Shown here: one piece after another, positions 29,178 to 39,040 of the stretch
How the letters are laid out: the number at the start of each line of letters is the position of its first letter
Position numbering within the stretch: the first letter of the stretch is position 1
Assembly (NCBI GenBank): GCA_040766985.1
Contig: JAXGPL010000002.1
Span: forward strand, 1-64,000
Reading direction: 5' to 3'
Source of the DNA: JAXGPL01 sp040766985
Lineage (GTDB): Bacteria; Bacillota; Sulfobacillia; JAUYEG01
DNA length: 64,000 nt
Made by a program: the position numbers and the translations under genes
The notes under the pieces: model-generated
Database searches by the model: none
Told to the model about the DNA's origin: nothing
What the model saw: the letters and a program-made list of their open reading frames with translations, nothing else

Positions 29178-30154
29178 TCGATCCAGGGGTCGACTTCGCC
29201 CGGTACTTTGCGGCCGCGGGCGTGGCGCTCGCCGCGGTCGCGTTAGCCGGCCGGCCCGCGATCGGTCTGCTGCAGCGCCTGCGAATTGGCCAGCGGGTGC
29301 GTGACGACGGGCCGCAGACGCACCTCAAGAAAATGGGCGTCCCGACCATGGGGGGCCTGTTCTTCGCGGTGCCCGGCCTGCTCTTGGCCCTGCTCTGGGC
29401 GCCGCGTGACCGCGCGGTGCTCGTTGCCGTGGTGTTTGCGCTCCTGTTCTCGGCGGTCGGCTTCGCCGACGACTACACCAAGGTCGTCCGCAAGCGGCCG
29501 CTCGGGTTGCGTGCGAGGCACAAGCTCGCCATTCAGATCCCGGCTTCACTGGCTTTGGCCTACTGGGTCTGCACGACGCATGGAACGACGGTGGCGATAC
29601 CCTTCGGCCTCGGTTCGTTCGACCTCGGGTTGTTCTACCTTCCGCTGGCCGTCGTCGGCACGATCTACGTAAGCAACGCCGTGAACATCACTGATGGTGT
29701 CGACGGCCTCCTGGCCGGGGCTTCGGTCCCTTCGTACCTGGCATACGGGCTGGTAGCGCTTACGGCCGGGCAGCCCGGCCTGGCCTTCTTGTGCGCCTCT
29801 CTAGTCGGCGCGTGCATCGGTTTTCTGCTACATAACCGCTATCCGGCCAAAGTGATCATGGGCGACACGGGTTCGCTTGCGCTTGGCGGTGCGCTGACCG
29901 CCCTCGCGCTGCTGACCAAGACCGAACTGCTCCTGGCCGTAATCGGCCTGCTTTACATTGTTGAGGCGTTGTCTGTTGTCTTGCAGGTTATTTCGTTCAA
30001 ATCAACCGGCAAGCGGATCTTTCGTATGAGCCCGCTGCACCACCACTTTGAGCTGCTGGGATGGTCCGAGCCGCGCGTGGTCGCGCTGTTCTGGACAATA
30101 TCGGCCGTCGCCGGCCTGTTGGGCCTGCTCGGTCTGACTGGGATGGGGGCGTAG
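29174..30154 (+). CDS. mraY: Phospho-MurNAc-pentapeptide transferase
   Basis: About 326 residues with roughly ten membrane helices. Signature motifs: HLKKMGVPTMGGLFF, GFADDYTKVVRKRPLGL, NAVNITDGVDGLLAG, GDTGSLALGG and SPLHHHFELLGWSE. It transfers phospho-MurNAc-pentapeptide to undecaprenyl phosphate (lipid I). The TTG start sits in the murF stop. The next gene is ftsW, so murD, which usually follows mraY, is missing at this point. Confidence 0.94.
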   Translation: MIDPGVDFARYFAAAGVALAAVALAGRPAIGLLQRLRIGQRVRDDGPQTHLKKMGVPTMGGLFFAVPGLLLALLWAPRDRAVLVAVVFALLFSAVGFADDYTKVVRKRPLGLRARHKLAIQIPASLALAYWVCTTHGTTVAIPFGLGSFDLGLFYLPLAVVGTIYVSNAVNITDGVDGLLAGASVPSYLAYGLVALTAGQPGLAFLCASLVGACIGFLLHNRYPAKVIMGDTGSLALGGALTALALLTKTELLLAVIGLLYIVEALSVVLQVISFKSTGKRIFRMSPLHHHFELLGWSEPRVVALFWTISAVAGLLGLLGLTGMGA

Positions 30155-30157
30155 GCG

Positions 30158-31492
30158 ATGCGGCGGGACAGCGGCCGGCGGGCGACGGCCAAAGCCCGGT
30201 CCTCCGGGCCGCGCACCGGGCCGCGCACCGGGCCGCGCGGGGTTCGGCAGGTGTCTTCAGACCGCCAGCTCCGCAGGACCGGCGCCGGCCTGCCCGCCAA
30301 GGCAGGTCCGTCCCGCGCAGCACGGCCTCGTACCCAGACCAAGCATGGCACAGGCCCGGCCCGGGAGCGGTCTCCGGCCCGCCTGCGGCGGGCTGCCGCC
30401 CGTACCCGGCGGCCACCCGATTTCGGAGTCATCCTGGCAGTAACGGGCCTGCTCGGCATCGGCATGATCATGATCTACTCCGCGAGTTCCAACCGGACGT
30501 TCGTGAGCATGGGCGACCCCTACTATTACCTCAAGCGCCAGGGCCTCTGGGCGTTGGCGGGTTTCTGCGCGATGTTCTTGGCAATGAACTTCCCCTACTA
30601 GCGACTCAGGTCAATGGCCAGGTTCATCCTCGGCGCCTCGATCGTGTTGCTGCTGATCGTGCTGATCCCCGGCGTCGGACACGGCCCCTCCGGGACCCAG
30701 CGCTGGATCCCACTCGGGTTTGCCAGCATCCAGCCGTCGGAGGTCGAGAAGCTGGCGCTGTCGATCTTCCTCGCCTACCTGCTCAGCCAGCCGGGGCGAG
30801 CCAGGTCGATCCGCAGGGGTGTGATTCCTGTTGTGACGCTGGCAGCAGTGGTCTTCCTTCTGATTCTCGCGCAACCGGACCTCGGCACGGCCGTCGCCTG
30901 CGCCCTGACCATCGCCGCGATGATGTTCGTCGCAGGGGCCAATCTCTGGCATATGGCGGGCCTCGGCGCGCTGTCGGTGCCGGTGCTGTACCTGGCGATC
31001 TTTTCGGCGGAGTACCGTAAGCGGCGCTTCTTGGCCTTCCTCAATCCCTGGGCCGACCCGCTCGACACCGGATTTCACATCATCCAGTCCCTCTATGCCT
31101 TGGGTTCCGGCGGGCTCTTCGGGCTGGGGTTGGGCCAGGGCCGGCAGAAATTCTTCTACCTGCCGGAGAACCATACCGACTTCATCTTTGCGGTGCTGGG
31201 CGAGGAACTGGGCTTCGTCGGCACGGTATTCGTCATCGCCCTGTTCGCCCTGTTTGCGTGGCGCGGATACCGCATCGCCGTGCGAGCCCCGGACGCGTTC
31301 GCTTGCCTGCTTGCGGCAGGCATCACGAGCATGATTGTGCTGCAGGCGGCGGTCAACATCGGGGTGGTGACCGCCTCGATTCCGATTACCGGAATCCCTC
31401 TGCCGTTCGTAAGCTTTGGCGGTTCCTCGCTCGTCTTCAGCATGGCGGGAGTCGGGATACTACTCAACATATCGCGCCACCAGACCAACTGA
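30158..31492 (+). CDS. ftsW: Septal SEDS glycosyltransferase FtsW, interrupted by an in-frame TAG
   Basis: One frame runs from ATG 30158 to TGA 31490-31492 with a single TAG at 30599-30601, where the SEDS family has tryptophan (NFPY-W-RLR), so TGG to TAG is the simplest cause. Downstream: HGPSGTQRWIPLGFASIQPSE, LAQPDLGTA, LPENHTDFIFAVLGEELG and GIPLPFVSFGGSS, all SEDS signatures. A basic, Pro/Gly/Arg-rich extension of about 85 residues precedes the first helix (FGVILAVTGLLGIGMIMIYS), longer than usual. FtsW polymerises lipid II at the septum; SpoVE is the sporulation alternative. Confidence 0.85.
30204..30238 (+). repeat. 12-bp tandem repeat, about three copies, in the ftsW N-terminal extension
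   Basis: CCGGGCCGCGCA starts at 30204 and 30216, with a third partial copy at 30228-30238. It encodes repeated Gly-Pro-Arg-Thr in the basic extension, so it may vary in copy number between strains. Confidence 0.7.
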
Positions 31493-31516
31493 GGCGGGGA
31501 CGGGAGGATCAGGCGG

Positions 31517-32725
31517 ATGAGTGAGAGTGCGGCTCGGATTGCACCACGCATCGTGCTCAGCGGCGGAGGCACCGCGGGCCATGTTGCCCCGGCGCTTGCC
31601 GTCGCCTCAGAACTCAAAGCCATCGCGCCAGAGACCGAACTGCTCTATATCGGCACCGCCGCCGGCCTTGAGGCCGACCTGGTCCGGCGGGCGGGGATAC
31701 CTTTTGCTTCCGTCAAGGTGACTCCGATCTCGGGCAGGAGCTTTCTGCAGGCGGTCAAGTCGCTCGGCCGGGCGGCGACGGCGACCTCGCTTTCGGCCGA
31801 CATTATTCGAGGCTTCCGGCCAGACGCCGCCCTCGGTACCGGCGGCTATGTCGCAGGACCTGTGCTTGCGGCGGCGCTTCTGCTAGGCGTGCCCGCGGCG
31901 ATCCACGAGCAGAACCTCCGCCCTGGAATCACCAATCGCCTCCTGAGCCGCATGGTCAGGCAGATCTACGTCTCCTTCGAGCTGAGCCGGGCGTACTTCC
32001 CGGCGCCGGGCAAAATCGTGTTCACAGGCTATCCCGTGCGCCCTGAGATCCTGGCCTCGGCCAGGGCAGAAGGCGCAGCGGCCTTCGGGCTCAACCCCTC
32101 CCGGCCGACGCTCCTGGTTGTCGGAGGAAGCCGCGGCGCCCTGACGATCAACGAGGCGGTCAAGTCCGGGCTCCCGTTACTGCGCGCCCGGATGCCGCAT
32201 CTGCAGGTCATCGTGTCGACCGGACAAGCCTACTACGATGACGTCCGAGAGAGCCTGAAGGGGCAGGGGATCGACGTTGGAGATGCTCTTCACCACCCGA
32301 TCGTCGAGGCCCCCTTCCGTGTCGCCGGAACCGCGTGCGACTGCGGAATCCTTGTCCTGCCCTACATCCACGCGATGCATCACGCCTATGCCGCAGCGGA
32401 TCTCGTTCTCTGCCGGGCGGGCGGCAGCACGCACGAACTCACGGCGCGGGGCCTGCCGGCGATCGTCGTGCCGTCGCCTAACGTAGCCTACGACCAGCAG
32501 ACCGACAACGCCCGGATCCTCGGCGACGCCGGCGCCGCGAGGGTCGTCACCGACGCGGAACTCGACGGTCCCCGATTGGCCGAATTAGTCGTCGAGATGC
32601 TGACCAAGCCGGGACTCCTTCAGGCCATGGCGGGAAGGGCAAGGGCCATTGGCCGACCGCAGGCAGGCCGCGAAATCGCGCAACTTCTGCTTCAACTCGC
32701 AGGGTTTCCCACTCCCACCGGATAG
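31517..32725 (+). CDS. murG: UDP-GlcNAc:lipid I N-acetylglucosaminyltransferase
   Basis: A 402-residue GT28 enzyme. Motifs: LSGGGTAGHVAPALAVA at the N-terminus, GTGGYVAGPVLAAALLLG, HEQNLRPGITNRLLS, VVGGSRGALTINEAV, and the nucleotide-sugar site LVLCRAGGSTHELTARGLP followed by DQQTDNARIL. It converts lipid I to lipid II on the inner membrane face. It is intact and slightly long for the family because of inserted residues around 255-275. Confidence 0.93.
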   Translation: MSESAARIAPRIVLSGGGTAGHVAPALAVASELKAIAPETELLYIGTAAGLEADLVRRAGIPFASVKVTPISGRSFLQAVKSLGRAATATSLSADIIRGFRPDAALGTGGYVAGPVLAAALLLGVPAAIHEQNLRPGITNRLLSRMVRQIYVSFELSRAYFPAPGKIVFTGYPVRPEILASARAEGAAAFGLNPSRPTLLVVGGSRGALTINEAVKSGLPLLRARMPHLQVIVSTGQAYYDDVRESLKGQGIDVGDALHHPIVEAPFRVAGTACDCGILVLPYIHAMHHAYAAADLVLCRAGGSTHELTARGLPAIVVPSPNVAYDQQTDNARILGDAGAARVVTDAELDGPRLAELVVEMLTKPGLLQAMAGRARAIGRPQAGREIAQLLLQLAGFPTPTG

Positions 32726-32836
32726 TCCCGCGCAAGACATTTACTGCTCCGGCGACTGCCGAAAATTAGCCCCCCACGCTGGGCAGGCTTAGTTCTGCCG
32801 GCCCCAGACCGCAACCGACGCCACCGATGAGCAAGA

Positions 32837-32853
32837 ACAGGTGTTTCACCTGT
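32837..32853 (+). other. Hairpin in the murG-murC gap
   Basis: ACAGGTG-TTT-CACCTGT is a perfect 7-bp stem with a 3-nt loop within the 195-nt gap. It could be a weak terminator or operator; nothing else is recognised in the gap. Confidence 0.35.
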
Positions 32854-32920
32854 CCTTGATGCCACACATACGATGGCAGCCACTCGCGGTAATGGGCCGC
32901 GATTGGGAGGGATACCCGCG

Positions 32921-34429
32921 TTGGCCGATACGCCCCGCATCCCGAACGCAGTCCACATCACCGGCATCGGCGGGGTCATGATGTCCGCGATCGCCGAGCT
33001 GTTGCTCAGACGGGGCATTGGGGTATCGGGCTCCGACGCCAAGGACTGCCCGGCGCTGGACCGGCTCCGCAGCCTTGGCGCGACCGTAACCGCGGGGCAC
33101 GCCGCCTGCAACCTGCCCCCTGGTTGCGGGCTTCTGCTGGCATCCTCCGCCGTGCCCGAGGATAACGCCGAGCTGGAAGAGGCCCGCCGCCGCGGCCTGC
33201 CTGTCTGGGGAAAGGGCAGAATGCTCCGCGAGCTGATGGCCGGCCGCATCCCGGTTTGCATCGCCGGTACTCACGGCAAGACGACCACCACCGCGATGGC
33301 CGCGCTGGTTCTGCGGGACTGGGGCAAGGACCCGACCGTCCTGGTGGGCGGAGTCGCGGACTTTCTGCCCGGTAACTGCGCCGCCGGCGCAGGACCCTAT
33401 CTTGTCACGGAAACCGACGAAAGCGACGGCTCGTTCCTGGGCCTCGCCCCGGACGTGGCGATCGTGACCAACGTCGAAGCCGACCACCTCGACCACTACG
33501 GCGGTTTCGTGAGGCTTCTCGACGCGTTCGAGGCCTTCTTGCGGCTGGTCCCGCCGTCTGGGCTCGCGGTCGTGTGCGCAGACGATCCTTACCTTCCCCG
33601 CCTCGCCGAAAGAGCGGGCGTCCCGGTGCGTACCTACGGGCTGCGGAGCGAAGCCCAGTTCCGGGCCACCGATCTCCGGCTGCTTCCTAACGGATCGGAG
33701 TTTTCGGTGCTAGGCGAAAGCGGCCTGCTCGGGACGCTAACGCTCCGTGTGCCCGGGCGGCACAACGTCGCCAACGCGCTCGGAGTCGCCACCGCCGCCC
33801 TGCACTACGGGGTTCCCTGGGAGGTCATCAGGTCGGCTCTGGGGCGCTTTGAGGGCGTCAAGCGCCGCCTCGAGCATAAGGGCCGGCCGCGCGGCATCAC
33901 CGTCCTCGACGACTACGGCCACCACCCGACCGAAGTCAAGGTGACCCTCGAGGCCGTTCGGCCCGCGGCCGAGGGCCGGCTGATCTGCGTCTTCCAGCCC
34001 CACCGCTATTCCCGTACAAAGAACACGTATTACGAATTCGGCGAGTCGTTCGACCTTGCCGATCAACTGATTTTGATGGACATCTATCCGGCGGGCGAGA
34101 AACCCCTGCCCGGTGTCGATAGCGGCCTGATCCTCGACGCGGTCCGCTCCCGCGGCCACGGGCCGCGCAGCGTTGAGCGGATCGGGGATCACCAGCAGGT
34201 GGTTGACCGCCTGCTCGGCCTGGTGCGGCCCGGGGACACTGTCGTGACGATCGGGGCCGGCGACGTCTACCGAGTGGGCGACCAATTGATCAGCAGTCTT
34301 CGTCCGGTGGCCCCGGAACAGGCGACAGTGGCGGAAGCGGACCCCGCCGGTTCGGGCCCGAGGGAGCGTCCGGGGCCTGTCCCGGACGGCCGGGACGGCC
34401 GCGGAAGGGCCCTCCGCCCGGCCCGGTAA
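32921..34429 (+). CDS. murC: UDP-N-acetylmuramate:L-alanine ligase
   Basis: About 502 residues. It starts HITGIGGVMMSAIAELLLRRG, has the ATP loop IAGTHGKTTTTAMAALVL, TETDESDGSFL, the EADHLDHYG motif, and DDYGHHPTEVKVTLEAVR with FQPHRYSRT. It adds L-alanine to UDP-MurNAc. TTG 32921 with GGGAGG ten bases upstream is preferred over ATG 32873, which would add 16 atypical residues. The last about 40 residues are low-complexity Pro/Gly/Arg. Confidence 0.92.
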   Translation: MADTPRIPNAVHITGIGGVMMSAIAELLLRRGIGVSGSDAKDCPALDRLRSLGATVTAGHAACNLPPGCGLLLASSAVPEDNAELEEARRRGLPVWGKGRMLRELMAGRIPVCIAGTHGKTTTTAMAALVLRDWGKDPTVLVGGVADFLPGNCAAGAGPYLVTETDESDGSFLGLAPDVAIVTNVEADHLDHYGGFVRLLDAFEAFLRLVPPSGLAVVCADDPYLPRLAERAGVPVRTYGLRSEAQFRATDLRLLPNGSEFSVLGESGLLGTLTLRVPGRHNVANALGVATAALHYGVPWEVIRSALGRFEGVKRRLEHKGRPRGITVLDDYGHHPTEVKVTLEAVRPAAEGRLICVFQPHRYSRTKNTYYEFGESFDLADQLILMDIYPAGEKPLPGVDSGLILDAVRSRGHGPRSVERIGDHQQVVDRLLGLVRPGDTVVTIGAGDVYRVGDQLISSLRPVAPEQATVAEADPAGSGPRERPGPVPDGRDGRGRALRPAR

Positions 34430-34453
34430 CGGCCTCCCTCATCAGAGCGTATT

Positions 34454-35772
34454 ATGGCCAACGACAGAGGGATGTCTTTGGAGGTCGGCCTTTTGCAGGA
34501 CCACATGTTGATTGAGGGCGGCCGGGCCCTGAGGGGTTCCGTCGCGGCCGGCACGGCAAAGAACGCGGTTCTGCCGATCATGGCCGCAGCGGTGCTCACC
34601 GAAGAAGCGTGTGTGCTCGAGAACGTTCCCAACCTGCGCGATGTCGCCGTGATGTCCGAGATCCTCCGCTCGTTGGGCGCGGACGTCCAGGCGGAAAGCA
34701 TCCGGGGGGACGGCGCAGGGCTCCGGCTCACGATCTGCGCAGAGCACATCAACACCCACGCGGCCTCGGACGTCCTGATGGGCGAACTCAGGTCCTCGAT
34801 CTTCGTCATGGGCGCCCTCCTCGGCCGGCTCGGCAGAGCGACTGTCGCCTATCCCGGCGGCTGCTCGATCGGTCCGCGGCCCATCGACCTCCACCTGATG
34901 GGGCTCCGCGCCCTGGGCGCGCGGATCGAAGAGCGCTTCGGCAGGATCGACGCTTACGCGCCGGCGCTTGTGGGCACAGAGATCCACCTTGACTTGCCGA
35001 GCGTCGGAGCCACCGAAAACATCATGATGGCCGCGGTCCACGCAAGGGGCGTCACGGTTATCCGCAACCCGGCGAAAGAACCCGAGATCGTCGACCTGCA
35101 AGGTTTCCTGAACACGATGGGCGCGCGGGTCCGTGGGGCCGGCATGGACGCGATCATCATCGAAGGCACCGCAAACCGGTTGCGCGGGACGGCGTACACC
35201 CCATCCCCGACCGGATCGAGGCCGGTACGCTGATGATCGCCGCCGCCATCACCGGCGGCGAAGTCGAGGTCACGCGGGTCATCCCAGAGCACGTCAGCGC
35301 CCTATCCGCCAAGCTGCGGGAGTCGGGCGCCCGCGTCTACGAGGGGAGCGACCACATCCTCGTGAGGGCCCAGGGCAGGCCACGTGGCTTTGACTGCAAG
35401 ACGCTGCCGTACCCGGGGTTTCCGACGGATTTGCAGCCGCCCCTGATGAGCCTGGCGACGATTGCGGACGGGACCAGCGTCATCACAGAGACCATTTACG
35501 AGCGACGGTTCAACCACGCCGAGGAACTCCGGCGGATGGGGGCAAATATCAAGATTGAGAGCCGCTCCGCCATCATCAAGGGAGTCGAAAAGCTGTCCGG
35601 CGCGCGCGTCAAGGCCCACGATCTGCGGGCAGGGGCGGCGTTGGTTCTCGCCGGGCTGGCTGCCGAGGGGAGTACCGTCGTGTCCGACATCGCTCACATT
35701 GACAGGGGTTACGATTCGCTAGAGCTGAAGCTCCGCGGGCTGGGCGCTGCGATCAGGCGCGTGTCTCCTTGA
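34454..35772 (+). CDS. murA: UDP-GlcNAc 1-carboxyvinyltransferase (one frameshift)
   Basis: MurA catalyses the first committed peptidoglycan step, adding enolpyruvate to UDP-GlcNAc. The N-terminal frame runs through GTAKNAVLPIMAAAVLTEE, MGELRSSIFVMGALLGR and GGCSIGPRPIDLHLMGL to LRGTAYT; the C-terminal frame begins IPDRIEAGTLMIAAAITGG and continues through LPYPGFPTDLQPPLMSLA to RRVSP. One lost base near 35200 explains the switch. In the active loop the GGCSIG cysteine is kept. Joined length is about 439 aa. The gene takes the slot where murB often sits. Its stop overlaps ftsQ as TTGA. Confidence 0.88.
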
Positions 35773-36550
35773 CCCGATCCGCCGCCCCGGCCCCGCACCC
35801 CGGCCGTAGGCCTGCGGCCGGGGTCCGTTCGCGCGCCCGGGGCACAGGCCGCCGCCTGCGCACCGCCGTGCTCGGTGCCGTGCTTTTGCTCGCCGTCACC
35901 CTCGCGATTGCACTCAAGTCGCCGCTGTTCGCAGTCACGGCTGTCGAGGTGCAGGGCGAACTCCGGTTGGACGCACAACAGGTGGTTTCCGTAGCTGCGA
36001 TCGGGGAAGGGACAAGCCTTCTCCTGGTCGACTCCGCGGGGGTAGCTCACCGCCTACGCGCGTTACCCCGCGTAGCCTCCGTGGTCGTCCGCAAGTACTG
36101 GCCCCACCGCGTCGTTCTGGAAATCCAGGAACGCACCGGCCTGCTCATGGTGCCATGCGGTGAGGTCTGGTTCGAGGTCGCGACCGACGCAATGGTCCTG
36201 GCGATGCACCACTCGGCCGACGCTGCCGGGCTGCCGCTCCTGGAGGGACTGGATGTGGCATCGATAGCTGTCGGCTCATCGCTTCCCGGCGGCGAGGGCA
36301 GGGGTATCGTGGTTGCCCTCGCGCAACTGGCTGGCATCGGCGGGGGGCTCAGCCGGGCGGTTGTGACCCCGCGGGGCTGGAGGCCAGCCTTGGGGACGGA
36401 ACATTGCTTTACCTGGGTACACCGTCGGCGGACCTGCCTGGACGGCTGGCCGTGGCGATGGAGATCCTCGCCGAAATGCAGTCGCGCGGCGAGGCCGTTC
36501 AGTACATAGATGTAAGGGTTCCCGGCCAACCTGTAGTCAAGCCCAAGTAG
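35769..36550 (+). CDS. ftsQ: FtsQ/DivIB cell division protein (frameshift in C-terminal third)
   Basis: Basic N-terminus, one membrane helix (LGAVLLLAVTLAIALKS), then a POTRA domain (FAVTAVEVQGELRLDAQQVV) and the FtsQ beta domain (LPRVASVVVRKYWPHRVVLEIQER split over nt 36062-36135). The first frame loses similarity after AVVTPRG (about 36375); LEASLGDGTLLYLGTPSAD, LAVAMEILAEMQSRGEAVQY and IDVRVPGQPVV follow in another frame to TAG 36548-36550. One lost base explains it. DivIB/FtsQ forms a complex with FtsL and DivIC. Confidence 0.83.
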
Positions 36551-36598
36551 GGCCCCCGGGCTTCCGTTTGCCCGTGGGAGGGAGGTTGGCCGCTCGCC

Positions 36599-37288
36599 GT
36601 GCGTCCTAAGATCGAACAGATCGCCCTCACCGGCGCTGCCGTCGTGCTGGGTGTCATGCTTGCCTTCGGATTCCGGCTGCAGCGGGATTACGGCATTACG
36701 CTGCAGGACCGGCGGTGGGACCAGCTCGCGGTCTTGCTCGCCCAGGCCGAGAGCGAGCGGGACGCCCTTCGTGCTGAGGTCACGACGCTGCGCGCCCAGC
36801 TCGGTGAGACCGGCACGACACCAGACCAGGCCGCGCTGTTCCGGCAGATCCAGCTCGTGTCCGGGTTTGCCGCCGGCACGGGCCCCGGAATACAGGTTTC
36901 GCTGGACGACAGCCAGCGCGCGTCGCAGGGGGGCGAGAACCCGAACCTCTTCCTCCTTCATGACGATGACATCCTGAGGGTTGTCAACGAGCTCACAGCC
37001 GCCGGCGCGGAAGCGATCGCGATCAACGGCCAGCGCAACATAGCGACGACCGAAATCCGCTGCGCGGGGCCCGTTATCTCGGTGAACAACACCCGCGTTG
37101 CGCCACCCATCCAGATCGTCGCAATCGGCGACCCGGCGACCCTCGAGTCGGCCCTTCGCATGCGTGGCGGAGTCCTCGAGATCCTCACCGCGATCGGCAT
37201 CCAGGTGCAGATCGAGCGGTCGGAGAACCTGCGCGTCCCGGCCTTCAGCGGCGGGATCCCCGCCCGGTATCTGAGAGAGGAACGGTGA
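36599..37288 (+). CDS. DUF881 family membrane protein
   Basis: A 229-residue protein with an N-terminal membrane helix, a coiled coil (VLLAQAESERDALRAEVTTL) and the DUF881 domain (INELTAAGAEAIAINGQRN-like region, here VVNELTAAGAEAIAINGQR, then IQIVAIGDPATLESALRM). Known: DUF881 proteins (B. subtilis YlxW/YlxX) lie between ftsQ and sbp/ftsA and are linked to division, with no defined biochemical role. GTG 36599 is 48 nt after ftsQ. Confidence 0.88.
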   Translation: MRPKIEQIALTGAAVVLGVMLAFGFRLQRDYGITLQDRRWDQLAVLLAQAESERDALRAEVTTLRAQLGETGTTPDQAALFRQIQLVSGFAAGTGPGIQVSLDDSQRASQGGENPNLFLLHDDDILRVVNELTAAGAEAIAINGQRNIATTEIRCAGPVISVNNTRVAPPIQIVAIGDPATLESALRMRGGVLEILTAIGIQVQIERSENLRVPAFSGGIPARYLREER

Positions 37289-37295
37289 GCCGCCG

Positions 37296-37658
37296 ATGTG
37301 GCTTCTGATTGGACTGGCCCTCGGGCTTGCCGTCGGGTTCGTGCTACCTTTCGGCCTGCCGCTTTCGCTCGCCCGGTATCACTCGGTCGCGCTCTTGGCG
37401 GCCCTGGATTCGGTCTTTGGGGGCTACCTCGCCAGGCGCCGCGGCGACTTCAACGTGGCGGTGTTCATTACCGGTTTCGTGGGTAACTCGGTGCTGGCCG
37501 CCCTCCTGACGTACATCGGCGACCGAACGGGTGTGGAACTGTACCTTGCGGCCGTCTTCGCCCTGGGCACCCGGATCTTCCTAAACCTCGGGGCCATCCG
37601 TCGTTCGTGGCTCGGATTCGAAGCTCACAAACGGGCTCTTGAACCCGGCGACGGATGA
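37296..37658 (+). CDS. Small basic protein Sbp (DUF1290)
   Basis: A 120-residue membrane protein with three or four helices. The family signature YHSVALLAALDSVFGGYLARR is visible in parts, as are FNVAVFITGFVGNSVLAALL and YLAAVFALGTRIFLNLGAIRR. Known: sbp lies between the DUF881 genes and ftsA-ftsZ in Firmicutes; its role is unknown. Here ftsA is absent and ftsZ follows after 99 nt. Confidence 0.9.
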   Translation: MWLLIGLALGLAVGFVLPFGLPLSLARYHSVALLAALDSVFGGYLARRRGDFNVAVFITGFVGNSVLAALLTYIGDRTGVELYLAAVFALGTRIFLNLGAIRRSWLGFEAHKRALEPGDG

Positions 37659-37757
37659 GCTTTGCGGCAAGGGAATCCCCTTTCCAACCGCGAATGATGG
37701 GCTTGACCTGCTCCCCAACAGTTCGCGGCTGCGCTTGGAGCAGAAGGGGGATTCTCG

Positions 37758-38855
37758 ATGCTGGAGCTCGATTTGGAGATAGAGCAGTTTGCCTCGCTCA
37801 AAGTTATCGGCGTGGGCGGTGGCGGCTCCAACGCTGTTAACCGGATGATCGCCGCGGGCCTCCGCGGTGTCGAATTCATTGCGATGAACACCGATGCCCA
37901 AGCCCTGGCCCAGAGCGATGCAACCAACAAGATTCAACTCGGCGAAAGGCTCACCAAAGGGCTCGGCGCCGGCGGCAACCCGGAGATCGGCCTTAAGGCC
38001 GCCGAGGAGAGCCGTGACGTGATTGCCGAAAAACTCAAAGGCGCCGACATGGTGTTCGTCACGGCGGGCATGGGCGGCGGCACGGGTACCGGTGCCGCTC
38101 CGGTCGTTGCCGAGTGCGCCAAGGAAGCGGGCGCGCTCACGGTCGGCGTGGTGACCAAGCCCTTTGGTTTCGAGGGACGCCGCAGGCAGACGCAGGCCGA
38201 GCGGGGCCTCGCTGAACTGCGCTCCAAGGTCGACACCCTGATCACAATCCCCAACGACCGCCTGCTTGCGGTTGTGGATAAGAAGACTCCCATCCTCGAA
38301 GCGTTCCGCGTTGCGGATGACGTGTTGCGCCAGGGCGTCCAGGGGATTTCGGACCTGATCGCGGTTCCCGGGTTGATCAACCTTGACTTTGCGGATGTCA
38401 AGGCCGTGATGCTCGACACGGGCACGGCGTTGATGGGCATCGGGGTGGGGACGGGCGAGACTCGCTGCGTCGAAGCCGCGAAGGCGGCAATCGCCAGTCC
38501 GCTCCTCGAAACCACGATTGAAGGCGCCAAAGGCGTCCTGCTCAATATCACCGGTGGCCCCGACTTGGGGTTGTTCGAGGTCACGGACGCGGCGGCGATC
38601 GTCGCCGAAGCGTGCGACGATGACGCCAACATCATTTTCGGCGCTGTGATCGAAGAAGCGATGAAAGACCAGGTCCGCGTCACCGTTATCGCGACGGGGT
38701 TCCGTTCCGGGACACCGCGGTCACCGCTCGACGACTTCGACATCCGACCTTTTGCGAGCGACGGGCTCGACATCCCCAAGTTCCTGCGCCGCAGCGATCG
38801 CGAGCGGGAGCAGGAGCGGGAGCGGGACAGGGATCGCGACCCGCGGAAGGGCTAA
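37758..38855 (+). CDS. ftsZ: Cell division GTPase FtsZ
   Basis: A 365-residue tubulin homologue. Visible: VIGVGGGGSNAVNRMI, the GTP tubulin signature GMGGGTGTGAAPVVAE, the T7-loop region LINLDFADVKAVM and the conserved tail DIPKFLRR. The extreme C-terminus is an unusual run of Arg, Glu and Asp (about 20 residues). FtsZ builds the division ring, and SepF, encoded 10 kb downstream, would be its membrane anchor since no ftsA is present here. ATG 37758 follows GAAGGGGGATTCTCG. Confidence 0.96.
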   Translation: MLELDLEIEQFASLKVIGVGGGGSNAVNRMIAAGLRGVEFIAMNTDAQALAQSDATNKIQLGERLTKGLGAGGNPEIGLKAAEESRDVIAEKLKGADMVFVTAGMGGGTGTGAAPVVAECAKEAGALTVGVVTKPFGFEGRRRQTQAERGLAELRSKVDTLITIPNDRLLAVVDKKTPILEAFRVADDVLRQGVQGISDLIAVPGLINLDFADVKAVMLDTGTALMGIGVGTGETRCVEAAKAAIASPLLETTIEGAKGVLLNITGGPDLGLFEVTDAAAIVAEACDDDANIIFGAVIEEAMKDQVRVTVIATGFRSGTPRSPLDDFDIRPFASDGLDIPKFLRRSDREREQERERDRDRDPRKG

Positions 38856-38912
38856 GCCTACATCCCAGATTTGGGCCGGTTGGGCCCTGAGTGGTATCGG
38901 CAGTGAGGATAG

Positions 38913-38947
38913 AGGTCGGATTCGAGCCTGGGCGCTGAATCCGACCT
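38913..38947 (+). terminator. 11-bp hairpin after ftsZ
   Basis: Perfect arms AGGTCGGATTC (38913-38923) and GAATCCGACCT (38937-38947) with a 13-nt loop, 57 nt after the ftsZ stop. No T run follows, so it is a probable but not canonical terminator. Confidence 0.5.
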
Positions 38948-39040
38948 TCGTCATTGGCGGCGGCGATGAGCGATCTGAGAGTCGATTCACCCCCCAACCG
39001 TCGACGCGGGTCGCACTGTGTTCTCCTGAGGGCTGCTTTT

